From Modestobacter caceresii (GTDB lineage Bacteria > Actinomycetota > Actinomycetes > Mycobacteriales > Geodermatophilaceae): 50,605 bases of DNA. A program made the position numbers and the translations under genes. A model generated the notes under the pieces. The model searched no databases. It saw only the letters and a program-made list of their open reading frames with translations, and was not told the DNA's origin. Positions 1 to 7,150 of the stretch are shown one piece after another (position 1 is the stretch's first letter; each line of letters starts with the position of its first letter). The stretch lies in NCBI RefSeq assembly GCF_000761485.1, contig NZ_JPMX01000012.1:1-50605 (forward strand). The letters run 5' to 3'.

Positions 1-522
1 CGCGGGCGCGCGGGAACCGGGTGGGGCGACCGGCGGGCGGACGGGCCGGACAGCCGGCTCCTCGGCCGGCGGGGCGGGTTCCGGGTCCGAGGCCGGTCCG
101 GGCATCGCCGGCTGCCAGCCGGTCGGGAGCACCGGCGGCGAGGGCACGGCGGACGGCTGCGGACGGTCCCGCCACGTACCCCGGGGACCGTGCTCGTCCG
201 AGAGCGTCGGCCGGCCGGGCCGGACCGGACCGTCGTCCCTGGCCGCCCCCGGCTGCCACAGCGGGGTGCCGGCGTCGTCGACCGACTGCTGACGGCCGGT
301 GGCCTCACCGGCCTCGCGTCGATCCGCGCGTCGCCGGCGGACCCCCGTGCCCGAGCGGGCGAGCAGCTCGGCGACGGTCAGCGGCGCGGCCGGGCCCTCG
401 GTACCGGGAGCACCCGGCTCACCCCCCGGGACAGGGGGGACGGCGCCGGTCGGTCGGTCGCCGCGCCGGGGACCGTCGTCGGCCCCGTCCCGCGTCGGCT
501 GATCCGCCACCGGCGTCGACAT
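1..522 (-). CDS. Pro/Arg-rich protein, N-terminal part (cut by window edge)
   Basis: An open minus-strand frame starts at ATG 522 and runs off the left edge without a stop, giving 174 codons. The translation begins MSTPVADQPTRDGADDG, then has a short motif TVAELLARSG near residue 47, an Arg-rich stretch, and a long Pro-rich tail. No membrane segment or catalytic motif is visible in this part. Disordered, charged N-termini with a VAELLAR-like motif occur ahead of membrane or LCP-type domains in actinobacteria, but the domain that would decide this lies outside the window. Function unknown. It is divergent from the repeat protein starting at 725. Confidence 0.55.
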   Translation of the reverse strand, partial: MSTPVADQPTRDGADDGPRRGDRPTGAVPPVPGGEPGAPGTEGPAAPLTVAELLARSGTGVRRRRADRREAGEATGRQQSVDDAGTPLWQPGAARDDGPVRPGRPTLSDEHGPRGTWRDRPQPSAVPSPPVLPTGWQPAMPGPASDPEPAPPAEEPAVRPVRPPVAPPGSRAPA

Positions 523-711
523 CCCATCGTCGTTGTCCGCAGTCGCTCGCTGCGTGGTCGTCCTGCGCCCCGGGACGGCCGGAGACCGCCGCCAGCGCGA
601 CCGCTCCACGATACGGGCGGTGCGCCACCAGGCCGGCCGGACGCGCGGGCGGCGAACGGATCCCGTCGCGCGGGACCGGGCTCTCGACCGGCAGGCTGAC
701 CCGCCGGACCG

Positions 712-717
712 TAGCGT
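712..717 (+). promoter_or_regulatory. Candidate -10 box for a leaderless transcript
   Basis: TAGCGT lies 7 nt before the GTG at 725, the spacing expected when transcription starts at the start codon. The gene has no Shine-Dalgarno sequence. No convincing -35 element is seen. Confidence 0.4.
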
Positions 718-724
718 CTGGCCC

Positions 725-1945
725 GTGAAGTTGCCCTTTCCCGGCCCGTCGGACGTGCTGAACGCCGCCGGGGGCCTGCGCGACGGCGTCGCCGAGGCCC
801 TCGCCCTGCTGCCTCGGGTGGTGGGGGCCCTCAACGAGGGTGAACAGCTGCTGAAGCGCGTCGGGGTGCTGGTCGACCGGATGGAAGGCATCGCCGACCG
901 GGCCGAGGTGGCGGTCGCCGGCATCGACGTCACCCGCGCCCACGCCGACGAGGCAGTCGCCCGCATCGGGGTCACGAACGACGCCGCGGACGCCGCCGTC
1001 GCCCGGATCGGCGTCACCAACGACGCCGCGGACGCCGCTGTCGGCAGGATCGGGGCGACGAACGACGCCGCGGACGCCGCCGTCGCGCGCATCGGCGTCA
1101 CGAACGACGCCGCCGACGCCGCCGTCGCCCGGATCGGCGTCACGAACGACGCCGCGGACGCCGCCGTCGCCCGGATCGGCGTGACCAACGACGCCGCCGA
1201 CGCCGCCGTCGGCAGGATCGGGGTCACCAACGACGCCGCAGACGCCGCCGTCGCGCGCATCGGCGTGACCAACGACGCCGCCGACGCCGCCGTCGGCAGG
1301 ATCGGGGTCACCAACGACGCCGCAGACGCCGCCGTCGCCCGCATCGGGGTCACCAACGACGCCGCAGACGGCGCTGTCGGCAGGATCGGGGTCACGAACG
1401 ACGCCGCAGACGCCGCCGTTGCGCGCATCGGGGTCACCAACGACGCCGCGGACCAGTCCGTCGCCCGGATCGGGGCGACCAACGACGCCGCGGACGAGTC
1501 CGTCGCCCGGATCGGCCGGTCCACCGACGCCGCCGATGCGCTGCTCACCGCAGTCGCAGGCGCGGCCGGCGCCGCCGACGGCACGCTGGCCCGTGCGGAG
1601 GCGCTGCTCGCGACGATCTGCCCGCTGCTGGAGGACTACCGCCCCGCGTTGAGGACGCTGGCCCCGGTGCTGACCCGGTTCGCCGAGGAGCTGCACACCG
1701 ACGAGGTCACCGCGATCATCACCCTGGTCGACCGGCTCCCCGACCTCGTGGTGCACCTCGACGAGGACCTGCTCCCGGTGCTGCTGACGCTGAGCGACGT
1801 CGCACCGGACGTGCACACCCTGGTGGAGACCGTGCAGGACATGCGCCAAGTGGTGAAGGGGTTCCCGGGGTCGCGGCTGTTCCGTCGCCGCGGCGCGGAG
1901 GAGATCGCCGAGGAGGAGGCGGCCGAGGCCGACAGCTCGTCCTGA
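725..1945 (+). CDS. Helical protein with fourteen 14-residue repeats
   Basis: This encodes 406 residues. I chose GTG 725 because the upstream frame is Arg-rich noise and a TANNNT box sits 7 nt before it. Residues 1-78 are predicted helix, with several amphipathic stretches. Residues 79-274 are fourteen tandem copies of ARIGVTNDAADAAV; the third begins GRIGAT and the last is degenerate. Residues 275-406 form another helical region, with VDRLPDLVVHLDEDLLPVL and a C-terminal FRRRG plus acidic tail. The C-terminal part resembles actinobacterial hypothetical proteins sometimes mislabelled as a RuBisCO large-subunit-like protein (recalled, not searched). No signal peptide or transmembrane segment is seen. 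Fourteen residues are two heptads, so a long coiled coil is plausible. Function unknown. Confidence 0.85.
   Translation: MKLPFPGPSDVLNAAGGLRDGVAEALALLPRVVGALNEGEQLLKRVGVLVDRMEGIADRAEVAVAGIDVTRAHADEAVARIGVTNDAADAAVARIGVTNDAADAAVGRIGATNDAADAAVARIGVTNDAADAAVARIGVTNDAADAAVARIGVTNDAADAAVGRIGVTNDAADAAVARIGVTNDAADAAVGRIGVTNDAADAAVARIGVTNDAADGAVGRIGVTNDAADAAVARIGVTNDAADQSVARIGATNDAADESVARIGRSTDAADALLTAVAGAAGAADGTLARAEALLATICPLLEDYRPALRTLAPVLTRFAEELHTDEVTAIITLVDRLPDLVVHLDEDLLPVLLTLSDVAPDVHTLVETVQDMRQVVKGFPGSRLFRRRGAEEIAEEEAAEADSSS
959..1546 (+). repeat. 14 x 42-bp in-frame tandem repeat
   Basis: Fourteen consecutive 42-bp units encode ARIGVTNDAADAAV-type repeats. Copies alternate between ARIG and GRIG starts. 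Units 10, 12, 13 and 14 differ at the end (GAV, QSV, ESV, ALL). Synonymous changes between copies (gccgcggac, gccgccgac, gccgcagac) show the array is not a very recent perfect amplification. The 3' units are the most diverged. Confidence 0.97.
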
Positions 1946-1952
1946 ACGCACC

Positions 1953-1985
1953 GACCGGCGCCGCCCCCAGGGGACGACGCCGGTC
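1953..1985. terminator. Bidirectional hairpin between convergent genes
   Basis: GACCGGCG at 1953-1960 pairs with CGCCGGTC at 1978-1985, an 8-bp perfect stem. It lies between the stop of the repeat protein and the stop of the DUF2795 gene. There is no T-tract, as is common for GC-rich actinobacterial terminators. Confidence 0.5.
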
Positions 1986-2006
1986 GATGGTCGGCCAGGT
2001 CGGGGC

Positions 2007-2432
2007 TCAGGTCTCGGTCGGGTAGCCCAGCGCCCGGACGACGTCCCCGATGCGCTCGAAGACCTGGCCCTCGGGCAGCCGCGACAGCTCCTCGGCGACC
2101 ACGTCCGGGGCGCGGTGGTCCCGGGCGGCCTCGACCAGCTCCGGGCCGGTGCTGGGGAAATCCGCACGGTCCAGCCAGCGGGCCAACTCCGCCCGGGCCA
2201 CGACCGCGTTCGCGTCCATGCCCTGCGGGACCCCGCCGACCAACGTGCCGGCCGGGTCGGCGTCGATGTCGGGCTGGTCCTCCCCGACCGGCTCCACCTC
2301 GCGCCACTCCTCGGAACGGGTGGCCCGCTCCGCCTTCATCATCCCCTGCACCTCGTGCTCTAGCTCCTCGTCGAGGCGCGGGTTGTGCTTGGTGCTCCGG
2401 CTCCCGGTGAAGCCGCCGTCCGACTCGCTCAC
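2007..2432 (-). CDS. DUF2795 domain protein
   Basis: A 141-residue soluble protein with a GTG start at 2432 preceded by a strong GGAGGAGA ribosome-binding site. The first 60 residues are charged and probably disordered. The C-terminal half reads LARWLDRADFPSTGPELVE ... LPEGQVFERIGDVVRALG, matching the DUF2795 pattern: a short helix pair followed by a proline-containing loop and a final helix. Family members are small actinobacterial proteins of unknown function, often near stress genes. It is followed upstream in the same direction by the small DUF2945-like gene (starting 2676), with 34 bp between, so they may be co-transcribed. Confidence 0.85.
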   Translation of the reverse strand: MSESDGGFTGSRSTKHNPRLDEELEHEVQGMMKAERATRSEEWREVEPVGEDQPDIDADPAGTLVGGVPQGMDANAVVARAELARWLDRADFPSTGPELVEAARDHRAPDVVAEELSRLPEGQVFERIGDVVRALGYPTET

Positions 2433-2466
2433 GTTCTCCTCCTCCGTGCGGGCGCGACCGCGCCGC

Positions 2467-2676
2467 TCAGTCCTTCTCCAGTGCGCTGGGCTTGTGCACG
2501 GCGGTGCCCCCGCTCTTCTCGCTCTCCACCTCGTACTGCGGGTCGTCGGGGCTGGCGCGCACCGTCCGCCCGGCAGCCTCGGTGTCCTCGGTGATCTCGC
2601 GCTTCACCGTGCCCTCGGCCGTGCCGCCGTGGCTCTTCCAGCTCACGTGGTCGCCCTTCGAGAACTCCTCCGCCAA
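2467..2676 (-). CDS. DUF2945-like (hypervirulence-associated TUDOR) small protein
   Basis: A 69-residue protein. I chose TTG 2676 as start because AAGGGGG lies about 7 nt upstream and the homologous core begins there; the frame extends further upstream only as Arg-rich noise. The sequence MAEEFSKGDHVSWKSHGG ... GTVKREITEDTEAAGRTVRA ... PQYEVESEKSGGTAVHKP matches the small SH3/Tudor-like DUF2945 family: KGDxVxWxSHGG, a central VxGxV strand, and the closing xxHKxxxL. The family is typically found in fungi, plant-associated bacteria and actinobacteria. Its biochemical role is not established. It precedes the DUF2795 gene on the same strand. Confidence 0.85.
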   Translation of the reverse strand: MAEEFSKGDHVSWKSHGGTAEGTVKREITEDTEAAGRTVRASPDDPQYEVESEKSGGTAVHKPSALEKD

Positions 2677-2993
2677 GTCAGGCCCCCTTATCGCACCGTC
2701 GGTCCGGTGTGCCTGCCCGTGGCGGCACGGGCGCACACATCGGGCGCCGGCGCGCGTCGACCGACTCGCCGCCACCCGACGGCGGTCACCCGTTCGGGGG
2801 GTCTCCGTGCGGTCGGTGGTGCCGACGGCAGGATGGTCACGTAGCGTGCTCACTCGACGGGACACACACAACGTCTTCCCTGATCAGTGCGATCAACTGG
2901 TCACGTTGGGTGAGGTCCTCGTCCACGATCGCCGGCCCGACTGGCCCCATTCCCCCGGGGCCGGCCGGGCCGGCCCCGTTAGGGTCGGTCCTC
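2677..2993. other. Divergent intergenic region
   Basis: This 317-bp gap separates the DUF2945-like gene from the siderophore-interacting protein. It holds an inverted repeat TGATC-AGTGC-GATCA at 2881-2895 in an AT-richer stretch, and a candidate -10 box at 2980-2985. I see no complete IdeR/DtxR iron box; only a TTAGG half-site at 2979-2983. A 29-codon minus-strand frame (2837-2926) is possible but has no ribosome-binding site. Confidence 0.45.
2980..2985 (+). promoter_or_regulatory. Candidate -10 box for a leaderless transcript
   Basis: TAGGGT lies 8 nt before GTG 2994, consistent with a leaderless mRNA. No Shine-Dalgarno sequence competes with this reading. Confidence 0.4.
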
Positions 2994-3833
2994 GTGGCGA
3001 CCGAGGAAGTGGCACCGACCGAGGAACCGGCCCCCACGGCAGCCGCGCCCGGCGCCGGGGCGGCCGACCCCGCCGTCCGCCCGGTCGACGTGCTCAGCGT
3101 GACCGCCGTGCGCGACGTGACGCCCGCGGTCCGCCGGGTCACCCTCACCGCGCCCGCCGCCGTGGTCGCCGCCTGCGGACCCACGATGTCCCTGCTGGTC
3201 CCCCGCGCCGACGACCGCTCCCCGCGCTGGCCGCAGGTGGCCCGCGACGGCCGCATCGTCTGGCCGCAGGGCAGCCACGGCGTCGCCCTGCGCAGCTACA
3301 CCGCGCGCCGGCAGGACCCGGGCGCCGGTGAGGTCGACGTCGACTTCGTGCTGCACGGGGACGGCCCGGCCGCCTCCTGGGCGGCGGCCGCCACGCCCGG
3401 CGCCGTGCTGGGTCTGGCCAGCGCCGCACCCCTGGGCGCCTCCCCCGCCGGCTGGCTGTTGCTGGCCGGCGACGAGACCGCGCTCCCGGCGATCAGCCGG
3501 ATCCTGGCGGCGGCCGCCCCGGACACCCGCGGCGTGGCCCTGCTCGAGGTGGCCGGCCGACAGGAGGAGCAGCCGCTGACCGCCCCGACCGGGGTCGAGC
3601 TGCGCTGGCTGCACCGGGCCGGGACGGCGCCGGAGGCGAGCACCCTGCTGGTCGACGCGGTGGCCGCGCTGCACCGCCCGCCGGGTGAGGACCTCTTCGC
3701 CTGGGTGGGCGCCGAGTCGGCCGTCGTCCGCGCCGTGCGCGCCGATCTGCGGGGCCGCTGGGGACTGCGCCGGAGCCAGCACCACGCCATCGGGTACTGG
3801 CGCGCCGGCCGGGCGATGTCCCCGGCCGGGTGA
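2994..3833 (+). CDS. Siderophore-interacting flavoprotein (ferric-siderophore reductase family)
   Basis: A 279-residue cytosolic protein. GTG 2994 follows a TANNNT box by 8 nt and excludes a noise-like 95-residue extension. The N-terminal beta-barrel has the FAD-binding motif RSYTARR at 100-106. The NAD(P)H-binding half starts with WLLLAGDETALPAI (154-167), a hallmark of the SIP family, and ends with FAWVGAESAVVRAVRADL (235-252) and HHAIGYWRAG. Family members use a reduced pyridine nucleotide and flavin to reduce ferric siderophores and release iron in the cytoplasm. The usual length is 250-300 residues. No siderophore transporter is adjacent. Confidence 0.9.
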   Translation: MATEEVAPTEEPAPTAAAPGAGAADPAVRPVDVLSVTAVRDVTPAVRRVTLTAPAAVVAACGPTMSLLVPRADDRSPRWPQVARDGRIVWPQGSHGVALRSYTARRQDPGAGEVDVDFVLHGDGPAASWAAAATPGAVLGLASAAPLGASPAGWLLLAGDETALPAISRILAAAAPDTRGVALLEVAGRQEEQPLTAPTGVELRWLHRAGTAPEASTLLVDAVAALHRPPGEDLFAWVGAESAVVRAVRADLRGRWGLRRSQHHAIGYWRAGRAMSPAG

Positions 3834-3861
3834 CCTCCTCGCAGCCCGGACACCCAGGCTC

Positions 3862-3882
3862 CTCACAGGTGCCGTCCAGGAC
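3862..3882 (+). promoter_or_regulatory. Possible response-regulator box upstream of the first two-component operon
   Basis: CTCACAGGT (3862-3870) and GTCCAGGAC (3874-3882) lie 31 nt before the regulator start. Nearly the same words, CTCTCAGGT and GTCCAGGAC, overlap at 44092-44107 before the paralogous operon. Autoregulation is an inference. Confidence 0.35.
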
Positions 3883-3912
3883 AGCCGCAGTCGCCGGCGG
3901 CATGCTGGGGGG

Positions 3913-4689
3913 ATGACGACGCTGCCGCAGGGTCCATCGGGAGGGGACGTGTCCACCACCGGTTCCAGCTCACCGGCTCCCGGCGCCCAGCGGCCCGAGG
4001 CCCGGCTCCTGGTCGTCGACGACGAGCCGAACATCCGTGAACTGCTGTCGGCGAGCCTCCGGTACGCCGGCTTCGAGGTGGCGACGGCGCCGGACGGGCA
4101 GCAGGCCCTGTCCGTCGCGGAGCAGTTCCGCCCCGACCTGCTCGTGCTCGACGTGATGATGCCCGGGCTGGACGGCTTCGGCGTCGTCCGCCGGCTGCGC
4201 CAGAACGGGTCGCACACCCCCGTGCTGTTCCTGACCGCCCGGGACGCCGCCGACGACAAGGTCACCGGGCTGACCCTGGGCGGGGACGACTACGTCACCA
4301 AGCCGTTCAGCCTCGACGAGGTGCTGGCCCGCATCCGGGCGGTGCTGCGCCGCACCCAGAGCGTGCAGCAGGCCACCGAGGCACCGCGGCTGACCTTCGC
4401 CGACATCGAGCTCGACGAGGAGTCGCACGAGGTCCTCAAGGCCGGCAAGCTGGTCAGCCTGTCGCCGACGGAGTTCAAGCTGCTCCGCTACCTGATGACC
4501 AACGCCGGCCGGGTGCTGTCGAAGGCGCAGATCCTCGACCACGTGTGGAACTACGACTTCAACGGCGAGGCCAACGTGGTCGAGTCCTACATCTCCTACC
4601 TGCGCCGCAAGATCGACACCACCGAACCGCGGCTGCTGCACACGTTGCGCGGGGTGGGCTACTCCCTGCGCCTGCCCCGCGGCTCGTGA
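3913..4689 (+). CDS. OmpR/PhoB-family response regulator
   Basis: A 258-residue transcription factor. ATG 3913 follows GGGGGG directly; GTG at 3949 is an alternative start. Receiver domain at about residues 31-145: acidic pair D36/D37, phospho-acceptor D80 in LLVLDVMMPGLDG, T108 and K130. A winged-helix DNA-binding domain follows (about 160-256), with SLSPTEFKLLRYLMTNAGR and ESYISYLRRKID, typical of OmpR/PhoB regulators and close to the mycobacterial TrcR/TcrX type. It overlaps the histidine kinase gene by 4 bp (GTGA), so the two are translationally coupled. The input signal is unknown. It resembles the regulator at 44121 closely in the DNA-binding half. Confidence 0.93.
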   Translation: MTTLPQGPSGGDVSTTGSSSPAPGAQRPEARLLVVDDEPNIRELLSASLRYAGFEVATAPDGQQALSVAEQFRPDLLVLDVMMPGLDGFGVVRRLRQNGSHTPVLFLTARDAADDKVTGLTLGGDDYVTKPFSLDEVLARIRAVLRRTQSVQQATEAPRLTFADIELDEESHEVLKAGKLVSLSPTEFKLLRYLMTNAGRVLSKAQILDHVWNYDFNGEANVVESYISYLRRKIDTTEPRLLHTLRGVGYSLRLPRGS

Positions 4690-6290
4690 CGGCCACCGCC
4701 CCGCGGACGCCGGTGGAGCCGATGACGACCCCCTCGCCCGCGGGTGCGCCGGCGGAGCGCCCGGTCCGGGGCTCCGCGCCCCGCATCCCCCTGCGGGTGA
4801 CCCTGGTGGCGCTGATGGTGGCCCTGGTCGCGGCGGCGCTGGCCGCCACCGGCTTCGCCGCGACCTCATTGCTGCGCGACTACCTGGTCGAGCAGCAAGA
4901 CGCCCAGCTGCAGCGGACGCTCGACCAGTGGGCCGCGCAGCCTTTCGCGGTCGTCCAGGCCTGCTCCCGAAGCGACATGCGGTTCCCCACCAACCAGTAC
5001 GTCGCCTGCCTCCCCTTCGGCGCCGAGGACGGCCCCGCGTCGGTGGTGACCGGCCCCCGGGACGACGACGACCTGCCCGATGTCAGCGCCCTGGACCCGG
5101 CGACGATCGACGGGACCAGGATCCTCACCGCCGTGTCGGAGGACGGTCGGACCAGGTGGCGGGTCGGCGCGACCCAGGTACCTGCCACCCCGTTCAGCGA
5201 CGAGTTCGTCCTGCTCGTGGGACAGGACCTGTCCGCCGATGAGGACGCCCTGAACCGGCTGGTGCGGATCGAGCTGGTCGTCGGCCTGCTGGTCCTCGCG
5301 GTGCTCGGCATCGCCGGCCACCTGGTGGTGCGCAACAGCCTGCGACCGCTCGTCGAGGTCGAGCACACGGCCCAGGCGATCGCCGCCGGTGACCTGTCCC
5401 GGCGCGTGCCCGACGGCGACGACCGGACCGAGGTCGGCCGGCTGTCGCAGGCGCTCAACGGCATGCTCGGCCGGATCGAGAGCTCCTTCCGCGCCCAGCA
5501 GGCCTCGGAGGAGCACGCCGTCGCCTCCGAGGCCCGGATGCGCCGGTTCGTCGCCGACGCCAGCCACGAGCTGCGCACCCCACTGACCTCGATCCGCGGC
5601 TTCGCCGAGCTGCACCGCCAGGGGGCGGTCCACGGCCCGGAGGAGACCGGCCGGCTCCTGCAGCGGATCGAGTCCGAGGCGACCCGGATGGGGTTGCTCG
5701 TCGAGGACCTGCTGCAGCTGGCCCGGCTGGACCAGCAGCGGCCGCTGGCACGGGGCCCCGTCGACCTGGCCGAGCTGGCCGGCGACGCCGTGCACGACGC
5801 CCGCGCCGTCGCCCCCGACCGCTCGCTCAGCCTGCAGCTGGACCCCTCGCTCACCGACGCCCCGGTGGTCCGCGGCGACGAGGCCCGGCTCCGCCAGGTG
5901 ATCGGGAACCTGGTCACCAACGCGCTGACCCACACCCCCGCAGACACCCGGGTGACCATCCGGGTGGCCGAGGACGGGGCCGAGCCCGGCTGGCTCGTCC
6001 TCGCGGTCACCGACGAGGGCCCCGGCCTGGCCCAGGCCGACGCCGACCGGGTGTTCGAGCGGTTCTACCGCGCCGACGCCTCCCGGACCCGGGCCGCAGG
6101 GGGCACCGGCCTCGGGCTGTCCATCGTCGCCGCGCTGGTCGAGGCGCACGGCGGCCGGGTCGAGCTGCACACCGCCCCCGGCGAGGGCGCCACCTTCGCC
6201 GTCCACCTGCCGCGGTCCGGTCCGCCCGCCCCGCCTGCGGACCAGGCGCCCGGCCCCCTCCTGCCCCGGCCATCGGACCGCCTGGTCTGA
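4686..6290 (+). CDS. Membrane sensor histidine kinase (HAMP, HisKA, HATPase)
   Basis: A 534-residue protein whose GTG overlaps the regulator's TGA; ATG 4722 is a second possible start. It has a cytosolic Pro-rich N-terminus, TM1 at about 35-61, an extracytoplasmic sensor of about 130 residues, and TM2 at about 195-217. A HAMP linker follows, then the dimerisation helix with H294 in FVADASHELRTPLTSIRG. The ATPase has an N-box (LVTNALTHTPAD), a G1 box (TDEGPGL) and a G2 box (GGTGLGLSIV). The sensor region contains two cysteines flanking MRFPTNQYVA, which could form a disulfide. It should phosphorylate the adjacent OmpR-type regulator. The signal cannot be read from sequence. Confidence 0.93.
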   Translation: MTATAPRTPVEPMTTPSPAGAPAERPVRGSAPRIPLRVTLVALMVALVAAALAATGFAATSLLRDYLVEQQDAQLQRTLDQWAAQPFAVVQACSRSDMRFPTNQYVACLPFGAEDGPASVVTGPRDDDDLPDVSALDPATIDGTRILTAVSEDGRTRWRVGATQVPATPFSDEFVLLVGQDLSADEDALNRLVRIELVVGLLVLAVLGIAGHLVVRNSLRPLVEVEHTAQAIAAGDLSRRVPDGDDRTEVGRLSQALNGMLGRIESSFRAQQASEEHAVASEARMRRFVADASHELRTPLTSIRGFAELHRQGAVHGPEETGRLLQRIESEATRMGLLVEDLLQLARLDQQRPLARGPVDLAELAGDAVHDARAVAPDRSLSLQLDPSLTDAPVVRGDEARLRQVIGNLVTNALTHTPADTRVTIRVAEDGAEPGWLVLAVTDEGPGLAQADADRVFERFYRADASRTRAAGGTGLGLSIVAALVEAHGGRVELHTAPGEGATFAVHLPRSGPPAPPADQAPGPLLPRPSDRLV

Positions 6291-6297
6291 TCCACGG

Positions 6298-7017
6298 GTG
6301 ACGATCGAGGGGACCGCGACCGAGGCCGAGCTGCTGGCAGCCGTCACCGACCTGGGCAGCGCCCTGCGCGAGCTGGTCGGCACCGCGGTGACGACGACGG
6401 TCCCGGCTGCCGAGCTGCGGTCGGCGGCCGTCGCCGTCCGGCAGGTCACCGCCCGGTTGTCTGCCGCCCGACGCAGCCGCGACCAGCTGCCGGCGCTCGA
6501 CGACCCGGGGCAGGCGCGCCGGGTCTTCAACCCGGTCAGCGGCGTCGGGAACCCGCTGGCCCCACCCCTGGTCATCCGGCGCGAGGACGACGCCGTCGTC
6601 ACCGAGGTGGCACTGGGCCTGGCCTACGAGGGCCCGCCGAGCTACGTGCACGGCGGGATCAGCGCGCTGATGATGGACCAGCTGCTCGGCTCCGCGGCGA
6701 TCGCGGCCGGGCTCTGGGGGATGACGGTGCGGCTTGAGCTGGACTACCGCCGTCCGGTGCCCCTGGAGACGGCGCTGGTGCTGCGGGCGGCGGTCCGCGA
6801 GAGCGCCGGCCGCCGGACCACGGTCTCCGGGACGATCGCGCTGGCCGCGGCCCCGGACCAGCCGCTGGTGGAGGCGCGCGGGGTGTTCGTGACGCCCCGG
6901 CCGGAGCAGGCCGCTGCCTACTACTCCGCCATCACCGACGCGTCCGGCCGGCCGACCCCGCCCGGCCGCCCGGGGGACGCGACCGCGGTCGTCGAGCAGC
7001 CCGGCGCCACCGGCTGA
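6298..7017 (+). CDS. PaaI-family hotdog thioesterase
   Basis: A 239-residue protein with a GTG start 7 nt after the kinase stop. The first 85 residues are helical and lack a clear family signature. Residues about 90-205 form the hotdog fold: NPLAPPL near residue 84, then YEGPPSYVHGGISALMMDQL, with the HGG motif typical of acyl-CoA thioesterases, and VRLELDYRRPVPLETALVLR. The family hydrolyses acyl-CoA thioesters and is about 130-220 residues long, so this one has a helical N-terminal extension. The substrate cannot be inferred. It may share a transcript with the two-component system, given the tight spacing. Confidence 0.85.
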   Translation: MTIEGTATEAELLAAVTDLGSALRELVGTAVTTTVPAAELRSAAVAVRQVTARLSAARRSRDQLPALDDPGQARRVFNPVSGVGNPLAPPLVIRREDDAVVTEVALGLAYEGPPSYVHGGISALMMDQLLGSAAIAAGLWGMTVRLELDYRRPVPLETALVLRAAVRESAGRRTTVSGTIALAAAPDQPLVEARGVFVTPRPEQAAAYYSAITDASGRPTPPGRPGDATAVVEQPGATG

Positions 7018-7103
7018 GCCGACCGGCCGCCGGGCCCGGGGGCGCCATGGCGGACACTGATGCGGGAATCCCCATCACGTCGATGGGGTTGCCCCACTGA
7101 TCG

Positions 7104-7121
7104 CGTCGCCGGCCGGCGACG
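7104..7121. promoter_or_regulatory. 18-bp perfect palindrome upstream of cysD
   Basis: CGTCGCCGGCCGGCGACG is fully self-complementary and lies 29 nt before the cysD start. A second hairpin, CCCCATC-ACGTC-GATGGGG, is at 7070-7088. Either could be an operator, but GC-rich palindromes arise by chance in such genomes. Confidence 0.4.
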
Positions 7122-7150
7122 TCTGCCGTCGTCCCCGGGAGCTCGACAGC

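Noticed and set aside
959..1546. Possible CRISPR array
   Set aside because: The 42-bp units are contiguous, in-frame and without spacers, and no cas gene is present.
419..2167. 582-codon minus-strand open frame antisense to the repeat protein
   Set aside because: It mirrors the 42-bp array in another frame, has Gly/Asp/Val low-complexity translation and no ribosome-binding site. Long antisense frames are expected at this GC content.
2837..2926. 29-residue minus-strand frame beginning MDEDLTQRDQLIALIRED
   Set aside because: It looks weakly protein-like, but it has no Shine-Dalgarno sequence or leaderless box, and its region is better read as promoter DNA.
2979..4265. 428-codon minus-strand frame over the SIP and regulator genes
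   Set aside because: It is antisense to two well-supported genes and its translation is Arg/Ser/Gly-rich with no known domain.
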